Below are positions 36,256 through 46,256 of a stretch of DNA of 64,000 nt, one piece after another (the first letter of the stretch is position 1; each line of letters starts with the position of its first letter). The DNA is from Sphingobacteriales bacterium (GTDB lineage: Bacteria > Bacteroidota > Bacteroidia > Chitinophagales > Chitinophagaceae): NCBI GenBank assembly GCA_004144175.1, contig SEFT01000001.1, positions 248,001 through 312,000 on the forward strand. The letters are read 5' to 3'. The notes under the pieces are model-generated. The model saw only the letters and a program-made list of their open reading frames with translations, searched no databases and was not told the origin of the DNA. Made by a program: the position numbers and the translations under genes.

Positions 36256-38490
36256 TTAGCTTGCTTCTTTCAGCAGCATGTCTTTATCCTGGTTAGTTGC
36301 AGCTTCTTCTGCATTGCACAGCTCTTTCAATAGCTTGCGTACGTCCTCATAAGATTTGAGGAAGTAGCTAGCTGCCGATATGTTAGTGCCCACCTTAATG
36401 GTAATCGCATCTTCAGGCATCGCTTTAAATGTATCCTCATCCGTATGGTCGTCGCCTATGGCTATTATAAAGTCATATTGATCGCGCTCCAGCCAGCGTT
36501 TTGCTGCCTTGCCTTTATTTACTGCAATGCTCTTTATCTCTATCACCTTATCGCCCTGTAGCATCTGTAGTCCACGGTCAGATATGAAGTGTTTTATGTC
36601 AGCCATCAGCTCATGCGCGCGTAATGTTCCGAGGCCTTCTTCGACACGGCGGTAGTGCCATGCCAGTGAGTAGCTCTTCTCTTCGATAAATGCCCCTGGT
36701 GTACGTCTTGAGTAAATGTCCATTACATGGTATATCTCTTGGCGCCAATCATTGGTCAGGTCTCTACGGCTACGCCATGGCTTGCCATGGTCTTTATACC
36801 ATGCGCCGTGCTCGGCTATCATATCCATAGGCAGGTGCCCCAGCCAATTGTCAAGCGTGTGGTAGTCACGGCCACTCGTTATCACCACTGTATTATGCGG
36901 ATCCTCAGCTAGTGTTTTCAACATGCCCAGCAGTTCTTCATCAGGCACTGCTGCATTTACTTGCTTATGGAATGGTACCAGTGTTCCATCATAGTCGAGC
37001 AGTATCAGGCGTTTCATGCCGTAGAAGTAGCGTATTCCTATCTTCTGCTGTATAGATGGGTTGATGATACGTGCCGATAGGGCAGTTTGATTTGCTTTCA
37101 CTTCTGTAAGCTTATCCATAAAGTTTTTAACCCAGTTGAAAATATCGAATTTGGATACGGTTTGCTGCATAGCCACCATACGGCGCTTTTGCTCATCTTC
37201 GGGCATATTTAGTGCTTGGTATATCTTGTCTGCAAAGTCCCAAATGTCATATGGATTCACAATGACAGCATCAGAAAGCTCACGCGATGCACCAGCCATT
37301 TCGCTTAGTATCAGTACTCCTTTCTGATCGAGCTTACTGGCAATGTATTCCTTACTCACCAGATTCATTCCGTCACGCATTGGTGTCACTAGTGCAACAT
37401 CGGCAGCTTTGTAAAGCGCTGATAACAGGTGCAACGGGAACGAGCGATAGAAGTGTTGTATAGGCTGCCAGCCCAGCGTACTGAATCTACCGTTGATTTC
37501 GCTCACCATCCGGTTCATCTCCTCCTTCAGTTCCTTGTACTTCTGCACGTTATCGCGCGATGGTACTACCAGCTGTATGAGTGTGACCTTACCACGCAGC
37601 TCGGGATGTTTCTCCAGGAATAGCTGGTATGCTTCGAGGCGGTGAATAATGCCTTTACTGTAGTCGAGGCGGTCAATACTGATGATGAGTTTGTTATGAT
37701 TGATGAGCTGCTTAAGCTTACGTTCATTGCGCTTTGCTTGTTGGCTTTCAGCCAGCTCATTATACTTCTTGTAATCGATGCTGATTGGGAAGGCATCCAC
37801 AGTTACGCGCCTGTCGCCAACAATCAGTTCATTCGCAATCGAGTTGGTGTTAGTGATGCGGCTTGCGGCACTGATGAAGTGCCTTACATCGTCGTAGGTA
37901 TGAAAGCCAATTACGTCTGCACCGTACAAGCCTTGCAATAGTTCTTTTCTCCAGGGCAGGCTGCGGAATATCTCATACGATGGGAATGGTATATGCTGAA
38001 AAAAACCAATGCTTACCTCAGGTATCTCTTTTCGGATAAGCTCAGGCAGTAGCAGAAGTTGGTAATCGTGTATCCAGATTACATCATCCTTCGTAGCTAC
38101 TTTCAGTATCTCGTCGGCAAATTTTTGGTTTACTTCCTTGTAAGATTCCCAATATTGGGGATTATACGTAGAGTACGTGGGGAAATAATGGAACAATGGC
38201 CAAAGTGTCTCATTAGAGAAACCTTCGTAAAAATCATTGATCTCCTGCTGTGTGAGGAAAACAGGATGAAGCCTCAGTTCCTTGAGGTCTTCTCTTACTT
38301 GGTCTTTTTGACCATCCTCTATCACAGCTCCCGGCCATCCTATCCATACGTTAGTGCCTTGTTTATAGACACTTCCGAGGCCGGTAGCCAAACCACCTTC
38401 ACTATTTTGATAAGCCAGTTCTCCTTCATTTTCAGAAATCTTTACTGGTAAGCGGTTCGAAACTATTAAGACTCTTTTTTCAGGATTCAT
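36256..38490 (-). CDS. trehalose-6-phosphate synthase/phosphatase fusion
   Basis: A 744-residue bifunctional protein. The first part (about 1-480) is an OtsA-type glycosyltransferase joining UDP-glucose and glucose-6-phosphate, with SNRLPVKI at the start, WIHDYQLLLLPE, and MRDGMNLVSKEY. The second part (from about 490) is an OtsB-type HAD phosphatase with LLDYDGT (Asp499 nucleophile, Asp501), TSGRD and GDDHTDEDTF. Together they make trehalose, a stress protectant, in one polypeptide. The gene converges on a GH15 hydrolase that may degrade the product. Confidence 0.95.
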   Translation of the reverse strand: MNPEKRVLIVSNRLPVKISENEGELAYQNSEGGLATGLGSVYKQGTNVWIGWPGAVIEDGQKDQVREDLKELRLHPVFLTQQEINDFYEGFSNETLWPLFHYFPTYSTYNPQYWESYKEVNQKFADEILKVATKDDVIWIHDYQLLLLPELIRKEIPEVSIGFFQHIPFPSYEIFRSLPWRKELLQGLYGADVIGFHTYDDVRHFISAASRITNTNSIANELIVGDRRVTVDAFPISIDYKKYNELAESQQAKRNERKLKQLINHNKLIISIDRLDYSKGIIHRLEAYQLFLEKHPELRGKVTLIQLVVPSRDNVQKYKELKEEMNRMVSEINGRFSTLGWQPIQHFYRSFPLHLLSALYKAADVALVTPMRDGMNLVSKEYIASKLDQKGVLILSEMAGASRELSDAVIVNPYDIWDFADKIYQALNMPEDEQKRRMVAMQQTVSKFDIFNWVKNFMDKLTEVKANQTALSARIINPSIQQKIGIRYFYGMKRLILLDYDGTLVPFHKQVNAAVPDEELLGMLKTLAEDPHNTVVITSGRDYHTLDNWLGHLPMDMIAEHGAWYKDHGKPWRSRRDLTNDWRQEIYHVMDIYSRRTPGAFIEEKSYSLAWHYRRVEEGLGTLRAHELMADIKHFISDRGLQMLQGDKVIEIKSIAVNKGKAAKRWLERDQYDFIIAIGDDHTDEDTFKAMPEDAITIKVGTNISAASYFLKSYEDVRKLLKELCNAEEAATNQDKDMLLKEAS

Positions 38491-38625
38491 GATGTAACAC
38501 GTTAGCAGGTATTCTGTTTAAAAATAGTATGCCATAACACCGTGATTTTTATACGTTTTTGACAAGGCGGTCTGAACAACAAATGCTGCTGTCTTTCATG
38601 CATTTTTGCATCGAAACGACCGAAT

Positions 38626-38651
38626 TAAAAACTGCGCTCAAGCGAGCGCAG
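38626..38651 (-). terminator. terminator of the reductase gene
   Basis: An 8-bp stem (CTGCGCTC with its complement, loop AAGC) followed on the minus strand by five T, past the stop of the gene at 38693. Confidence 0.75.
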
Positions 38652-38692
38652 CAACGATATTGGAAGTCGATTTATAGAGATGTATAAAGTGC

Positions 38693-39412
38693 TTACCCGT
38701 ATAGCTCAAGATGTATATCATTTTTATCATACCCCATTTCCAGTATACGATGCTTAGCTTCGTCTACCATATTGCGCCAGCCGCATAGCATAAAGTGCGC
38801 AGGCTGCCTGTTTTCGCAAAGAGCCTCGTAAACCTGGTGGACATAGCCTTTATAGGCACCCTCCCAATCTTCACGTGATAATGTGATGTGATATATAAGC
38901 TCCGGAATGTCTTGTTGTAAAGCCCTCATCTCGTCTTCGTAGATCAAGTCTTCGCGTGTGCGGCAGCCATATATTAGGTGCAGTGCCTTGTGCGGTACTT
39001 TGTATTCGTTTATATAATGCAAGATACTGCGGTAGGGAGCAATACCGGTACCTGTGCATATCATAAATATATCTTTATCGATCTCGGCAGGCAGTGTAAA
39101 GATTCCATGAGGGCCTCGTAATATTAACTCACTGCCGACCGCTACATTATTAAAGAAGTATCCTGAACCTAGCCCATCGTCTACCAGCACAATAACCAGT
39201 TCTATCAGGTTTCCGCCGTTGGGTGCCGATGCTATGCTATAGCTGCGCCATCTTTTGTTTCGCTGTTCATGTATCGGTAAGTCGAGTGTAACGAATTGGC
39301 CCGGTTTAAAAGCAAATAAGGGAGATTCTGGCAACTCCAGCCAATACCTTCGGGTATTATGATTTGCCTGCTCTATCCTGGTAACGATACCTTTTTGCCA
39401 TTTTGGTAACAT
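38693..39412 (-). CDS. ferredoxin-NADP reductase-like flavoprotein
   Basis: A 239-residue FAD/NAD(P)-binding oxidoreductase of the ferredoxin-NADP reductase superfamily. FAD-binding RWRSYSIAS (about 54-62), the nicotinamide-binding GTGIAPYRS and the C-terminal LCGWRNMVDEA and IHLELYG are all in order. There is no iron-sulfur domain attached, so it works with a separate ferredoxin or flavodoxin. Monocistronic. Confidence 0.88.
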   Translation of the reverse strand: MLPKWQKGIVTRIEQANHNTRRYWLELPESPLFAFKPGQFVTLDLPIHEQRNKRWRSYSIASAPNGGNLIELVIVLVDDGLGSGYFFNNVAVGSELILRGPHGIFTLPAEIDKDIFMICTGTGIAPYRSILHYINEYKVPHKALHLIYGCRTREDLIYEDEMRALQQDIPELIYHITLSREDWEGAYKGYVHQVYEALCENRQPAHFMLCGWRNMVDEAKHRILEMGYDKNDIHLELYG

Positions 39413-39470
39413 GCAATAAAATTAATGAATTATTGTGGCTGCCCGTATATACCTATTATATATGGTATCA

Positions 39471-40259
39471 TTACTTCTTTTGCATTAAGGCTGAGTCTGC
39501 CTTGATGTTAGGTATGATGGGATTCTTACGCCACTGCTTGTAATTAGTGCGCACCCACATTTTCAACTCCAGGTCGCTGGCAGCACGTGCATACTCGGTA
39601 TCCATAGGGTAGGCATTCATAAAATAGGCCAGGCTATCGGCTGTAAGACCGGTCAGTTCGCTTACGAGTTCCGGCGTGTATTTCGAATCTATATATCGCT
39701 GATCTTCCCAGTAGTTATAACTCCTCTGAAAATTGAAAATGGCCTTACTGCTTTTAGAGAATCGTTCGGCAATAAAGGATACCGGACTGAATACCGAACT
39801 TTTTTGCCGGGCAAGCGATCTTTTGTAGGTAGCACGACGCTCGATAGAGTCGATCTGGTAAGGAGAGTATTGATGCGGCCTGATAACCATTTCATTAAGC
39901 CGGAAACTAAGGCCAGACATCTCGACCCTAATACTGGTTGCACCTGTAGTTACCAGCTTTTGTACCGACTTATAACCTATGTAAGTGAATGCCAGCTCAT
40001 CGCCTACTTTTGCAGGTACGGTAAATGTACCTGACTCGCTGGTATATACCGCCTGCTGGGTAAGCATATTGACCACTGTAACCGGAAAAAGCGCTTCGCC
40101 TGTTTTGGCATCTACCACTTTACCACTTATGCTTTGAGCACCAGTTTGGCCAACTAAGAAGCACAATAATATGATGAGGAAATATTTCAATATCTGTTTT
40201 ATCTGCGTAAAGGTAGTTTTCGATAGGGCTATGGTCAAACTATCATACCTTTTTACCAT
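39471..40259 (-). CDS. exported protein with CarboxypepD_reg-like domain
   Basis: A 262-residue protein with a signal peptide whose hydrophobic core is near residues 24-38 and cleavage near GAQS. A carboxypeptidase regulatory-like beta-sandwich (about 42-120: ISGKVVDAKTGEAL, then FTYIGYKSV) and a charged helical tail without known family follow. Such domains in Bacteroidota usually sit at the start of TonB receptors, but no receptor part follows here, so it is a free-standing small version. The long N-terminal stretch before the signal core suggests that the true start could be slightly downstream. Confidence 0.8.
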   Translation of the reverse strand: MVKRYDSLTIALSKTTFTQIKQILKYFLIILLCFLVGQTGAQSISGKVVDAKTGEALFPVTVVNMLTQQAVYTSESGTFTVPAKVGDELAFTYIGYKSVQKLVTTGATSIRVEMSGLSFRLNEMVIRPHQYSPYQIDSIERRATYKRSLARQKSSVFSPVSFIAERFSKSSKAIFNFQRSYNYWEDQRYIDSKYTPELVSELTGLTADSLAYFMNAYPMDTEYARAASDLELKMWVRTNYKQWRKNPIIPNIKADSALMQKK

Positions 40260-40347
40260 TTATTTAAGAAAAACCTAAAACATAGCCTGTTCTGCATTGC
40301 TATATTATCAGATTGAATTTATTTTGCTGAAAATAGAGTTATATAAT

Positions 40348-41550
40348 ATGGCCAGTCCTAAATTTTACGAGCGTCTGCAGCAGGAATTGCAGGAGATAAA
40401 AGACGCAGGGTTATTCAAATCGGAACGCATTATAGAATCGGAGCAAGGTGCTGAAATAATAGTGAACGGCAAAAAAGTACTGAACTTTTGCGCTAACAAC
40501 TACCTCGGCCTGTCTTCTCATCCTAAAGTGATAGAGGCGGCACACCGTGCGGTAGATGAGCGTGGATATGGAATGAGCTCCGTACGTTTCATATGCGGTA
40601 CGCAGGACATCCATAAAGAACTGGAGCAGAAACTGGCAACATTCCTGGGTACGGAAGATACTATATTATATGTAGCGGCGTTCGATGCTAACGGTGGTGT
40701 ATTCGAACCGTTGCTGGGCGAACAGGATGCTATCATATCCGATGAGCTGAACCACGCATCTATCATAGACGGTGTAAGGCTTTGTAAAGCACGCCGCGGC
40801 AGGTATAAGCACAATGACATGGCCGACCTGGAAGCACAGCTACAGGCACATGCCGATGCACGTACGCGCATCATCGTTACCGATTCGGTTTTCTCGATGG
40901 ATGGAACGATTGCGCAACTGGATAAAATATGCGACCTGGCAGATAAATACAATGCGCTGGTAATGATAGACGAAAGTCACTCGTCGGGCTTTATGGGACG
41001 TACAGGCCGCGGTGTACACGAGCTATGCGGTGTAATGGGCCGTGTTGATATCATAACTGGTACACTGGGTAAGGCACTGGGTGGTGCATCGGGTGGTTTT
41101 ACCAGCGGTAAAAAAGAGATCATCGAAATGTTGCGCCAGCGCAGCCGCCCATACCTGTTCTCTAACTCACTGGCACCATCTATCGTCGGCGCTTCTATAG
41201 CCGTGCTGGATATGCTAAGTGAAACTACAGAGCTGCGCGACAAACTGGAAGATAATACTACCTACTTCCGCAGCAAGATGACCGCAGCCGGATTTGATAT
41301 AAAACCGGGCACGCATGCTATTGCGCCCATCATGCTGTACGAAGCTACACTGGCACAACAGTTTGCAGCGCGCCTGCTGGATGAAGGGATCTATGTTATC
41401 GGCTTCTTCTACCCGGTAGTAGGAAAAGGACAGGCACGTATCCGTGTACAGATATCAGCAGCGCACGACCGCCATCACCTCGACCATGCAATCAGCGCGT
41501 TTACCAAGATAGGTAAGGAGCTTGGCGTGATCAAAGCGGTAACTGCATAA
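40348..41550 (+). CDS. kbl: 2-amino-3-ketobutyrate CoA ligase (glycine C-acetyltransferase)
   Basis: A 400-residue PLP enzyme of the alpha-oxoamine synthase family, which makes glycine and acetyl-CoA from 2-amino-3-ketobutyrate in threonine breakdown. The PLP lysine is Lys242 (GTLGKALGG) and Asp208 (IDESHS) holds the pyridine ring. The start [14 protein letters not shown] is usual. A TTG at 40297 in the same frame gives an atypical hydrophobic tail and is rejected. Threonine dehydrogenase is not adjacent. Confidence 0.92.
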   Translation: MASPKFYERLQQELQEIKDAGLFKSERIIESEQGAEIIVNGKKVLNFCANNYLGLSSHPKVIEAAHRAVDERGYGMSSVRFICGTQDIHKELEQKLATFLGTEDTILYVAAFDANGGVFEPLLGEQDAIISDELNHASIIDGVRLCKARRGRYKHNDMADLEAQLQAHADARTRIIVTDSVFSMDGTIAQLDKICDLADKYNALVMIDESHSSGFMGRTGRGVHELCGVMGRVDIITGTLGKALGGASGGFTSGKKEIIEMLRQRSRPYLFSNSLAPSIVGASIAVLDMLSETTELRDKLEDNTTYFRSKMTAAGFDIKPGTHAIAPIMLYEATLAQQFAARLLDEGIYVIGFFYPVVGKGQARIRVQISAAHDRHHLDHAISAFTKIGKELGVIKAVTA

Positions 41551-41579
41551 ACAACCTCGGAAAAAAACAAGCATAATAA

Positions 41580-41609
41580 AGAACGCCTTCCCATTCGGGA
41601 AGGCGTTCT
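41580..41609. terminator. bidirectional hairpin terminator
   Basis: A 13-bp perfect stem (AGAACGCCTTCCC with its complement, loop ATTC) between kbl and the converging efflux pump gene. Confidence 0.85.
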
Positions 41610-41630
41610 GCTATCGGTCTAAGTCCTGTC

Positions 41631-44600
41631 TTATGTGTGTATGTGCTCTTTCTCTGTTATAATGATCGTCTCTTTTTCAGAGATACTTCTCGTAAAACCA
41701 TCCTTTCTTCTTTTTACCCACCCTTTAAAGCGATAGCTCATCAGGCAAAGTACGGGTACAAGTATCAGTGTAAGGAAAGTGGCAAAGCTAAGGCCATATA
41801 TCATGGTCCATGCAAGCGGACCCCAGAAAGCCGAGCTGGCACCACCTATATATATGTTCGGGCTAAACCGTGTAAACAACCCGGCAAAGTCGACGTTAAG
41901 GCCTACTGCCAGTGGTATAAGACCCAGTATAGCTGCTGTTGCAGTCAATAGTACAGGTGTCATACGGGTACGGCCTGCTTCTACTACTGCATCGTATATA
42001 TCCATTCCTTCGCTCAGCATCAGATCCATAAACTCTACCAGCAGGATACCATTTCGCACCACGATACCTGCCAGTGCCACGATACCGATACCGCTCATTA
42101 CAATAGAGAATGGTGTTTTGAAGATGGCAATACCAAGTAGTACACCTATCACACTGAATATTACCTCACTTAGGATAATGATCGTTTTGCTGAATGAGTT
42201 GAACTGCAACACAAGGATCAGGAATATCAAACAGATAGAGGCACCGAAGGCACCGCCAAGGAAGCCCATTGTCTCAGCTTGTTCTTCTTGTTGTCCACCC
42301 ATTTTGATGTTAATAGTTGCTGGCGTTGCAAAGTTGCCCATTTCAGCCTGTACGGCAGCTACTACTTCGTTCTCGTTATAGCCGGATATTACGTTAGACG
42401 AAAGTGTGATGATACGTTTCAGGTCCTTACGTTTAACACCACCATAGGTAGTAGCATAGCGCACATTGGCAAATGAGCTGGTAGGCACCTGGCGGATCTG
42501 GCCACCCATACCCATGTCACGATACACGATCGGCATGTTACGTACGGCATCGATATTATCGCGCTGCTCTTCTTTCAGACGAAGCGTAATGGGGTAATCA
42601 TCGTTCGCATCGCGGAAGCGGGAGATCTCTTTACCGAATACCGCAGTACGCAGGTTCATTACCACCTGTCCGGTAGTGATACCTTCATTATTCATACGCT
42701 CGCGGTTGATGTCGAAAACGATCTCGGGGTTGCGTGCCTGAAAGTCAGTTCGCAATTCTTCTACACCCGGTATCTGTTTGCCATCCAGGTAACGTTTCAG
42801 TTTTTCGGATGTCACTACAAGTGAGTCCAAGTTGTCGCCAGTCAACTCTATCACCACAGGTTTTGGCAATGGTGGGCCGGCGCTTTCTTTGTCCACTGTT
42901 ACCTCTGCGCCCGGTATGCCTTTTACAGCTTCGCGTATGCGTTCCATCAACTCGGTAGTAGACTTACCATGTCTTTCTTCAAAGCCAACATATGCTACTG
43001 TTACTTTACCTTTATTCGGGAAGTTACCTACTTCACCACTATTCTGATCTACGGCATTGATCGTAACGTTCGATATTACCGATTTGACAACAGGATTTAA
43101 TTTTCCTTTTATTGGGTCCTGACCTAACGCATCATTTACCCTTTTCTCCAGCTTCATCAATGCCTGGTTTGTATATGCCTGGTCGGTACCAACAGGTAAG
43201 CTCAGGTATACATATGTGAAGTTTGGCTCGTTGGCAGGGAAGAATACAACCGGTGGTTTGCGTATGCCTACTAATACGAATGATAGTATGAACAAGCTTA
43301 CTGTTATCAATACCACTTTGCCCGGATTGGCCAATGAGCGTTTCAGCCATTTGGTATACCAGTCCTGAAAGGCAGGCCATGCTTTATTCTGGAAAGCATG
43401 TATCCATTTAGAGAAGACAAACTTCTCGAGCATGATAAAGCCGTAGATGAACATTACGAAGTTGCCAAACCCGAATGCACCGGCGAGGTAGCATAGCAAA
43501 GTGATGGCAATAAAGATGATAAGCAATACTTTGTCGCGCTTGTTGAAGCGTTTTTTAGTAGTGTGCTCATGCGGGTCGTGCGGCTTCATGAAGTCTACCG
43601 CAAATACCGGGTTGATAACATAAGCTACGAGTAGCGATGCCACCAGCGTAATTATAAGCGTGATAGGCAGGAAGAACATGAACTCACCAATAACGCTGTT
43701 CCAGAAGGCCAGCGGAATGAATGGCATCAGCGTAGTAGCCGTACCCGAAAGTACCGGCAGGAATACTTCACTTGTTGCCATCTTCGCAGCCTGCTTAATA
43801 GGCATCTTGCCATTGTCGTATATACGGTGTGTATTCTCTATCACCACAATGGCATCATCGACCACGATACCCAGCGCCAGCAGGAATGAGAACAGTACGA
43901 TCATATTGAGCGTAAAGCCGATGGTAGGCAGGAACAGGAAGGCCAACGCACACGATAGAGGTACCGACATGGCCACGAACAAGGCATTGGTCACACCCAT
44001 GAAGAACATCAGGATGATCGTTACCAGTACGAAACCAATAATGATGGTATTGATCAGGTCTGTAAGTGTGGTTCTTGTCTCTTCCGACTGGTCGCCCGTA
44101 GTTACAATGCTCAGGTCTTTAGGAAGCTCTTCTGCTTCCATTTCTTTCAGTAGTTCTTCAATCTTATCAGAAGCCTCAATAAGGTTTTCACCAGAAGCCT
44201 TAACTATGTTGAGCGTTATTACGTTCTTGCCATTAAGACGTGCATAGCTCTCCTGCTCTTCAAAGAAGTCGCGTACGTCAGCTATGTCGCGCACGTATAC
44301 CGCGCCACCTTGCTGGTTCTTTACAATGATATTGCCGATCTGCTCTGCGTTCTTAAATTCATTACGTATACTCAGCAGTCGCTTCTGGTTGTTCATGGCC
44401 ACCTGGCCCGGTGTAGCTGAAAGGTTCTCCGATGCTACGGTACGCTCGATATCATCGAATGTGATACCTGCTGCCTGCATCTTGAACATGTCTACATTTA
44501 TTTGTATCTCACGCTCCAGCGCACCCACCATATCCACACGCTTTATCTCTTTCAGTTCTTCGATGCGGTCTTGTATACGGTCGGCATATTTTTTCAGCCT

Positions 44601-45077
44601 GTTAAGGTCGTAGTTGCCCGATATGTTCACATAAAGTATCGGCATCTCCGAAAGGTCGATGTCCTTAACTTCTGGCTCGTTAGGCAGGTTTTGGGGAAGC
44701 TCTGTACGGGCTTTATCCACCGCGTCTTTTACATCCTGCTTTGCCTTATCTATCTCTACATCGGTATTGAACTCAACGATAACCACCGAAAAATCCTGAA
44801 ACGAGTTGCTGGTTACTTTCTTTACACCAGTCAGGTTCTTTACTTCTTTCTCGATTGGCTTGGTTACGATGTTCTCCATATTTTCAGGAGAAGTACCGGG
44901 GTATACCGTTTGCACGATGATCTGCGGTATCTTGATCTCCGGGAAGTTCTCTTTCGGGAGTGCCAGATAAGCCATAAGCCCCGCCAGCGTGATAATGATC
45001 GTCAGTATGTATACTGCGGTCCTGTTATCGATCGCCCAGCTCGACAGCTTGAACTCTTTAAATTTATCTTTCATCAT
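41631..45077 (-). CDS. RND-family efflux pump permease
   Basis: A 1148-residue inner-membrane proton-driven pump of the AcrB/HAE1 type with twelve membrane helices in two halves. Visible marks are the N-terminal helix (about 18-38), the porter-domain motif FPEIKIPQI, the helix-4 segment GIVVDDAIVVIENTHR with the paired aspartates for proton relay, and the matching second-half block GIVVRNGILLVEFMD. It is longer than E. coli AcrB (1049), with a probable extra hydrophobic insert near residues 500-560. It is the last gene of the TetR-TolC-MFP-RND operon, 34 bases after the adaptor gene. Confidence 0.95.
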   Translation of the reverse strand: MMKDKFKEFKLSSWAIDNRTAVYILTIIITLAGLMAYLALPKENFPEIKIPQIIVQTVYPGTSPENMENIVTKPIEKEVKNLTGVKKVTSNSFQDFSVVIVEFNTDVEIDKAKQDVKDAVDKARTELPQNLPNEPEVKDIDLSEMPILYVNISGNYDLNRLKKYADRIQDRIEELKEIKRVDMVGALEREIQINVDMFKMQAAGITFDDIERTVASENLSATPGQVAMNNQKRLLSIRNEFKNAEQIGNIIVKNQQGGAVYVRDIADVRDFFEEQESYARLNGKNVITLNIVKASGENLIEASDKIEELLKEMEAEELPKDLSIVTTGDQSEETRTTLTDLINTIIIGFVLVTIILMFFMGVTNALFVAMSVPLSCALAFLFLPTIGFTLNMIVLFSFLLALGIVVDDAIVVIENTHRIYDNGKMPIKQAAKMATSEVFLPVLSGTATTLMPFIPLAFWNSVIGEFMFFLPITLIITLVASLLVAYVINPVFAVDFMKPHDPHEHTTKKRFNKRDKVLLIIFIAITLLCYLAGAFGFGNFVMFIYGFIMLEKFVFSKWIHAFQNKAWPAFQDWYTKWLKRSLANPGKVVLITVSLFILSFVLVGIRKPPVVFFPANEPNFTYVYLSLPVGTDQAYTNQALMKLEKRVNDALGQDPIKGKLNPVVKSVISNVTINAVDQNSGEVGNFPNKGKVTVAYVGFEERHGKSTTELMERIREAVKGIPGAEVTVDKESAGPPLPKPVVIELTGDNLDSLVVTSEKLKRYLDGKQIPGVEELRTDFQARNPEIVFDINRERMNNEGITTGQVVMNLRTAVFGKEISRFRDANDDYPITLRLKEEQRDNIDAVRNMPIVYRDMGMGGQIRQVPTSSFANVRYATTYGGVKRKDLKRIITLSSNVISGYNENEVVAAVQAEMGNFATPATINIKMGGQQEEQAETMGFLGGAFGASICLIFLILVLQFNSFSKTIIILSEVIFSVIGVLLGIAIFKTPFSIVMSGIGIVALAGIVVRNGILLVEFMDLMLSEGMDIYDAVVEAGRTRMTPVLLTATAAILGLIPLAVGLNVDFAGLFTRFSPNIYIGGASSAFWGPLAWTMIYGLSFATFLTLILVPVLCLMSYRFKGWVKRRKDGFTRSISEKETIIITEKEHIHT

Positions 45078-45111
45078 TTACAGTGTTAGATGGTAAGTGA
45101 TATGGTTTGTA

Positions 45112-46215
45112 TTATTTGATGGCTACCAGCTCACCATTATCCAGGTCTTCATAACCTGCGGTGATGATCTTAGCGCCTGCGTTCAATCCGCTCACTATTT
45201 CTATCATGCCTTCTGATGTACGTCCCGTCTCTACGATCACCGCTTTTGCTTTGTTGCCTTCTACTATGTATAGCATATCGCCTTCAGCAGTTTTTTGTAT
45301 CAGCGATATAGGTACTACAAGTGCGCTGCTTTTTTCGTAGTTAGCTATCTTCATTTCGCTCGACATGTTGGGATGCAGCTTCTTGTTGCCACCCAGGCGA
45401 ACCTCTACTTTGAAAGAACGCGATACCGGATCGATAGCCTGAGATACATAGCTCAGTTTTGTGTTGATAGTCTCATTGATGTCAGGCAGCACCAGTGTTA
45501 CAGGATCGCCCTGGCTTACTTTGCCCAGGTAGTTCTCACCTAGGTTGGCTTCTGCTTTCAGCTTGTCTTTGCTTACTACGCGTATGCCGCTATTGGGCGT
45601 TCCGGGGTTTGCCATATCTCCTTCCTTTATATTTACGGCGTCTATTACACCGCTGATGGGAGACTTGATACGATACATATCGCGCTGTGTAGCCATTGCC
45701 GCACGGCCTTTTACGGCAGATTCGTAATTTGCCTTAGCTTGCAGCAACTGTACCTCTGTACCAATTTTCTGCGCCCAAAGCTTTTGCTGTTTTTCGTAGA
45801 TAGCTTTGGCCAGAGCAATATTGGGGTCCATAGCTCTTATCTGTTGCTCAACTGCAGCAGCATCAAGTGTGGCCAGGGTTTGCCCTTTCCCTACCCGCTG
45901 TCCTGGTTTTACAAGTACCCTTGTAACAACGCCAGGCATTTGCGGTGTAGCATTTACGTTTTCATCGCCCGTGATCTGTGATTGTACCTCGATGAATGCT
46001 GAGAAAGCCTGTGGCTGAAGCTCCATTACAGATACCGGGGTGGCTTTTTGAGGGCCGGTCTTTCCTGCTTTAGCTTCTAGGTCGCGGATCTTCACATCTA
46101 TTTCCATGCGATCCTTCTTCAGTTTGGCCAGCTTTTCCTGATCGTTGCCGCCGCCTTCGCCGCCGCATGATGCCAGTATTGCACTTGTTATGAGTAAATA
46201 AACTGCGCGTTTCAT
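45112..46215 (-). CDS. RND efflux membrane fusion protein (adaptor)
   Basis: A 367-residue periplasmic adaptor lipoprotein (lipobox LASC) linking the pump to the outer-membrane channel. It has a short coiled coil near residues 26-50, a lipoyl-like region split by a helical hairpin (VLVKPGQRVGKGQTLATLD, then IKSPISGVIDAVNI), a beta-barrel and a C-terminal domain. It follows the TolC gene by 41 bases. Confidence 0.93.
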   Translation of the reverse strand: MKRAVYLLITSAILASCGGEGGGNDQEKLAKLKKDRMEIDVKIRDLEAKAGKTGPQKATPVSVMELQPQAFSAFIEVQSQITGDENVNATPQMPGVVTRVLVKPGQRVGKGQTLATLDAAAVEQQIRAMDPNIALAKAIYEKQQKLWAQKIGTEVQLLQAKANYESAVKGRAAMATQRDMYRIKSPISGVIDAVNIKEGDMANPGTPNSGIRVVSKDKLKAEANLGENYLGKVSQGDPVTLVLPDINETINTKLSYVSQAIDPVSRSFKVEVRLGGNKKLHPNMSSEMKIANYEKSSALVVPISLIQKTAEGDMLYIVEGNKAKAVIVETGRTSEGMIEIVSGLNAGAKIITAGYEDLDNGELVAIK

Positions 46216-46256
46216 ATGAATGTTATATTGTGTTGTTTTGGATAGTTGTTGTATAA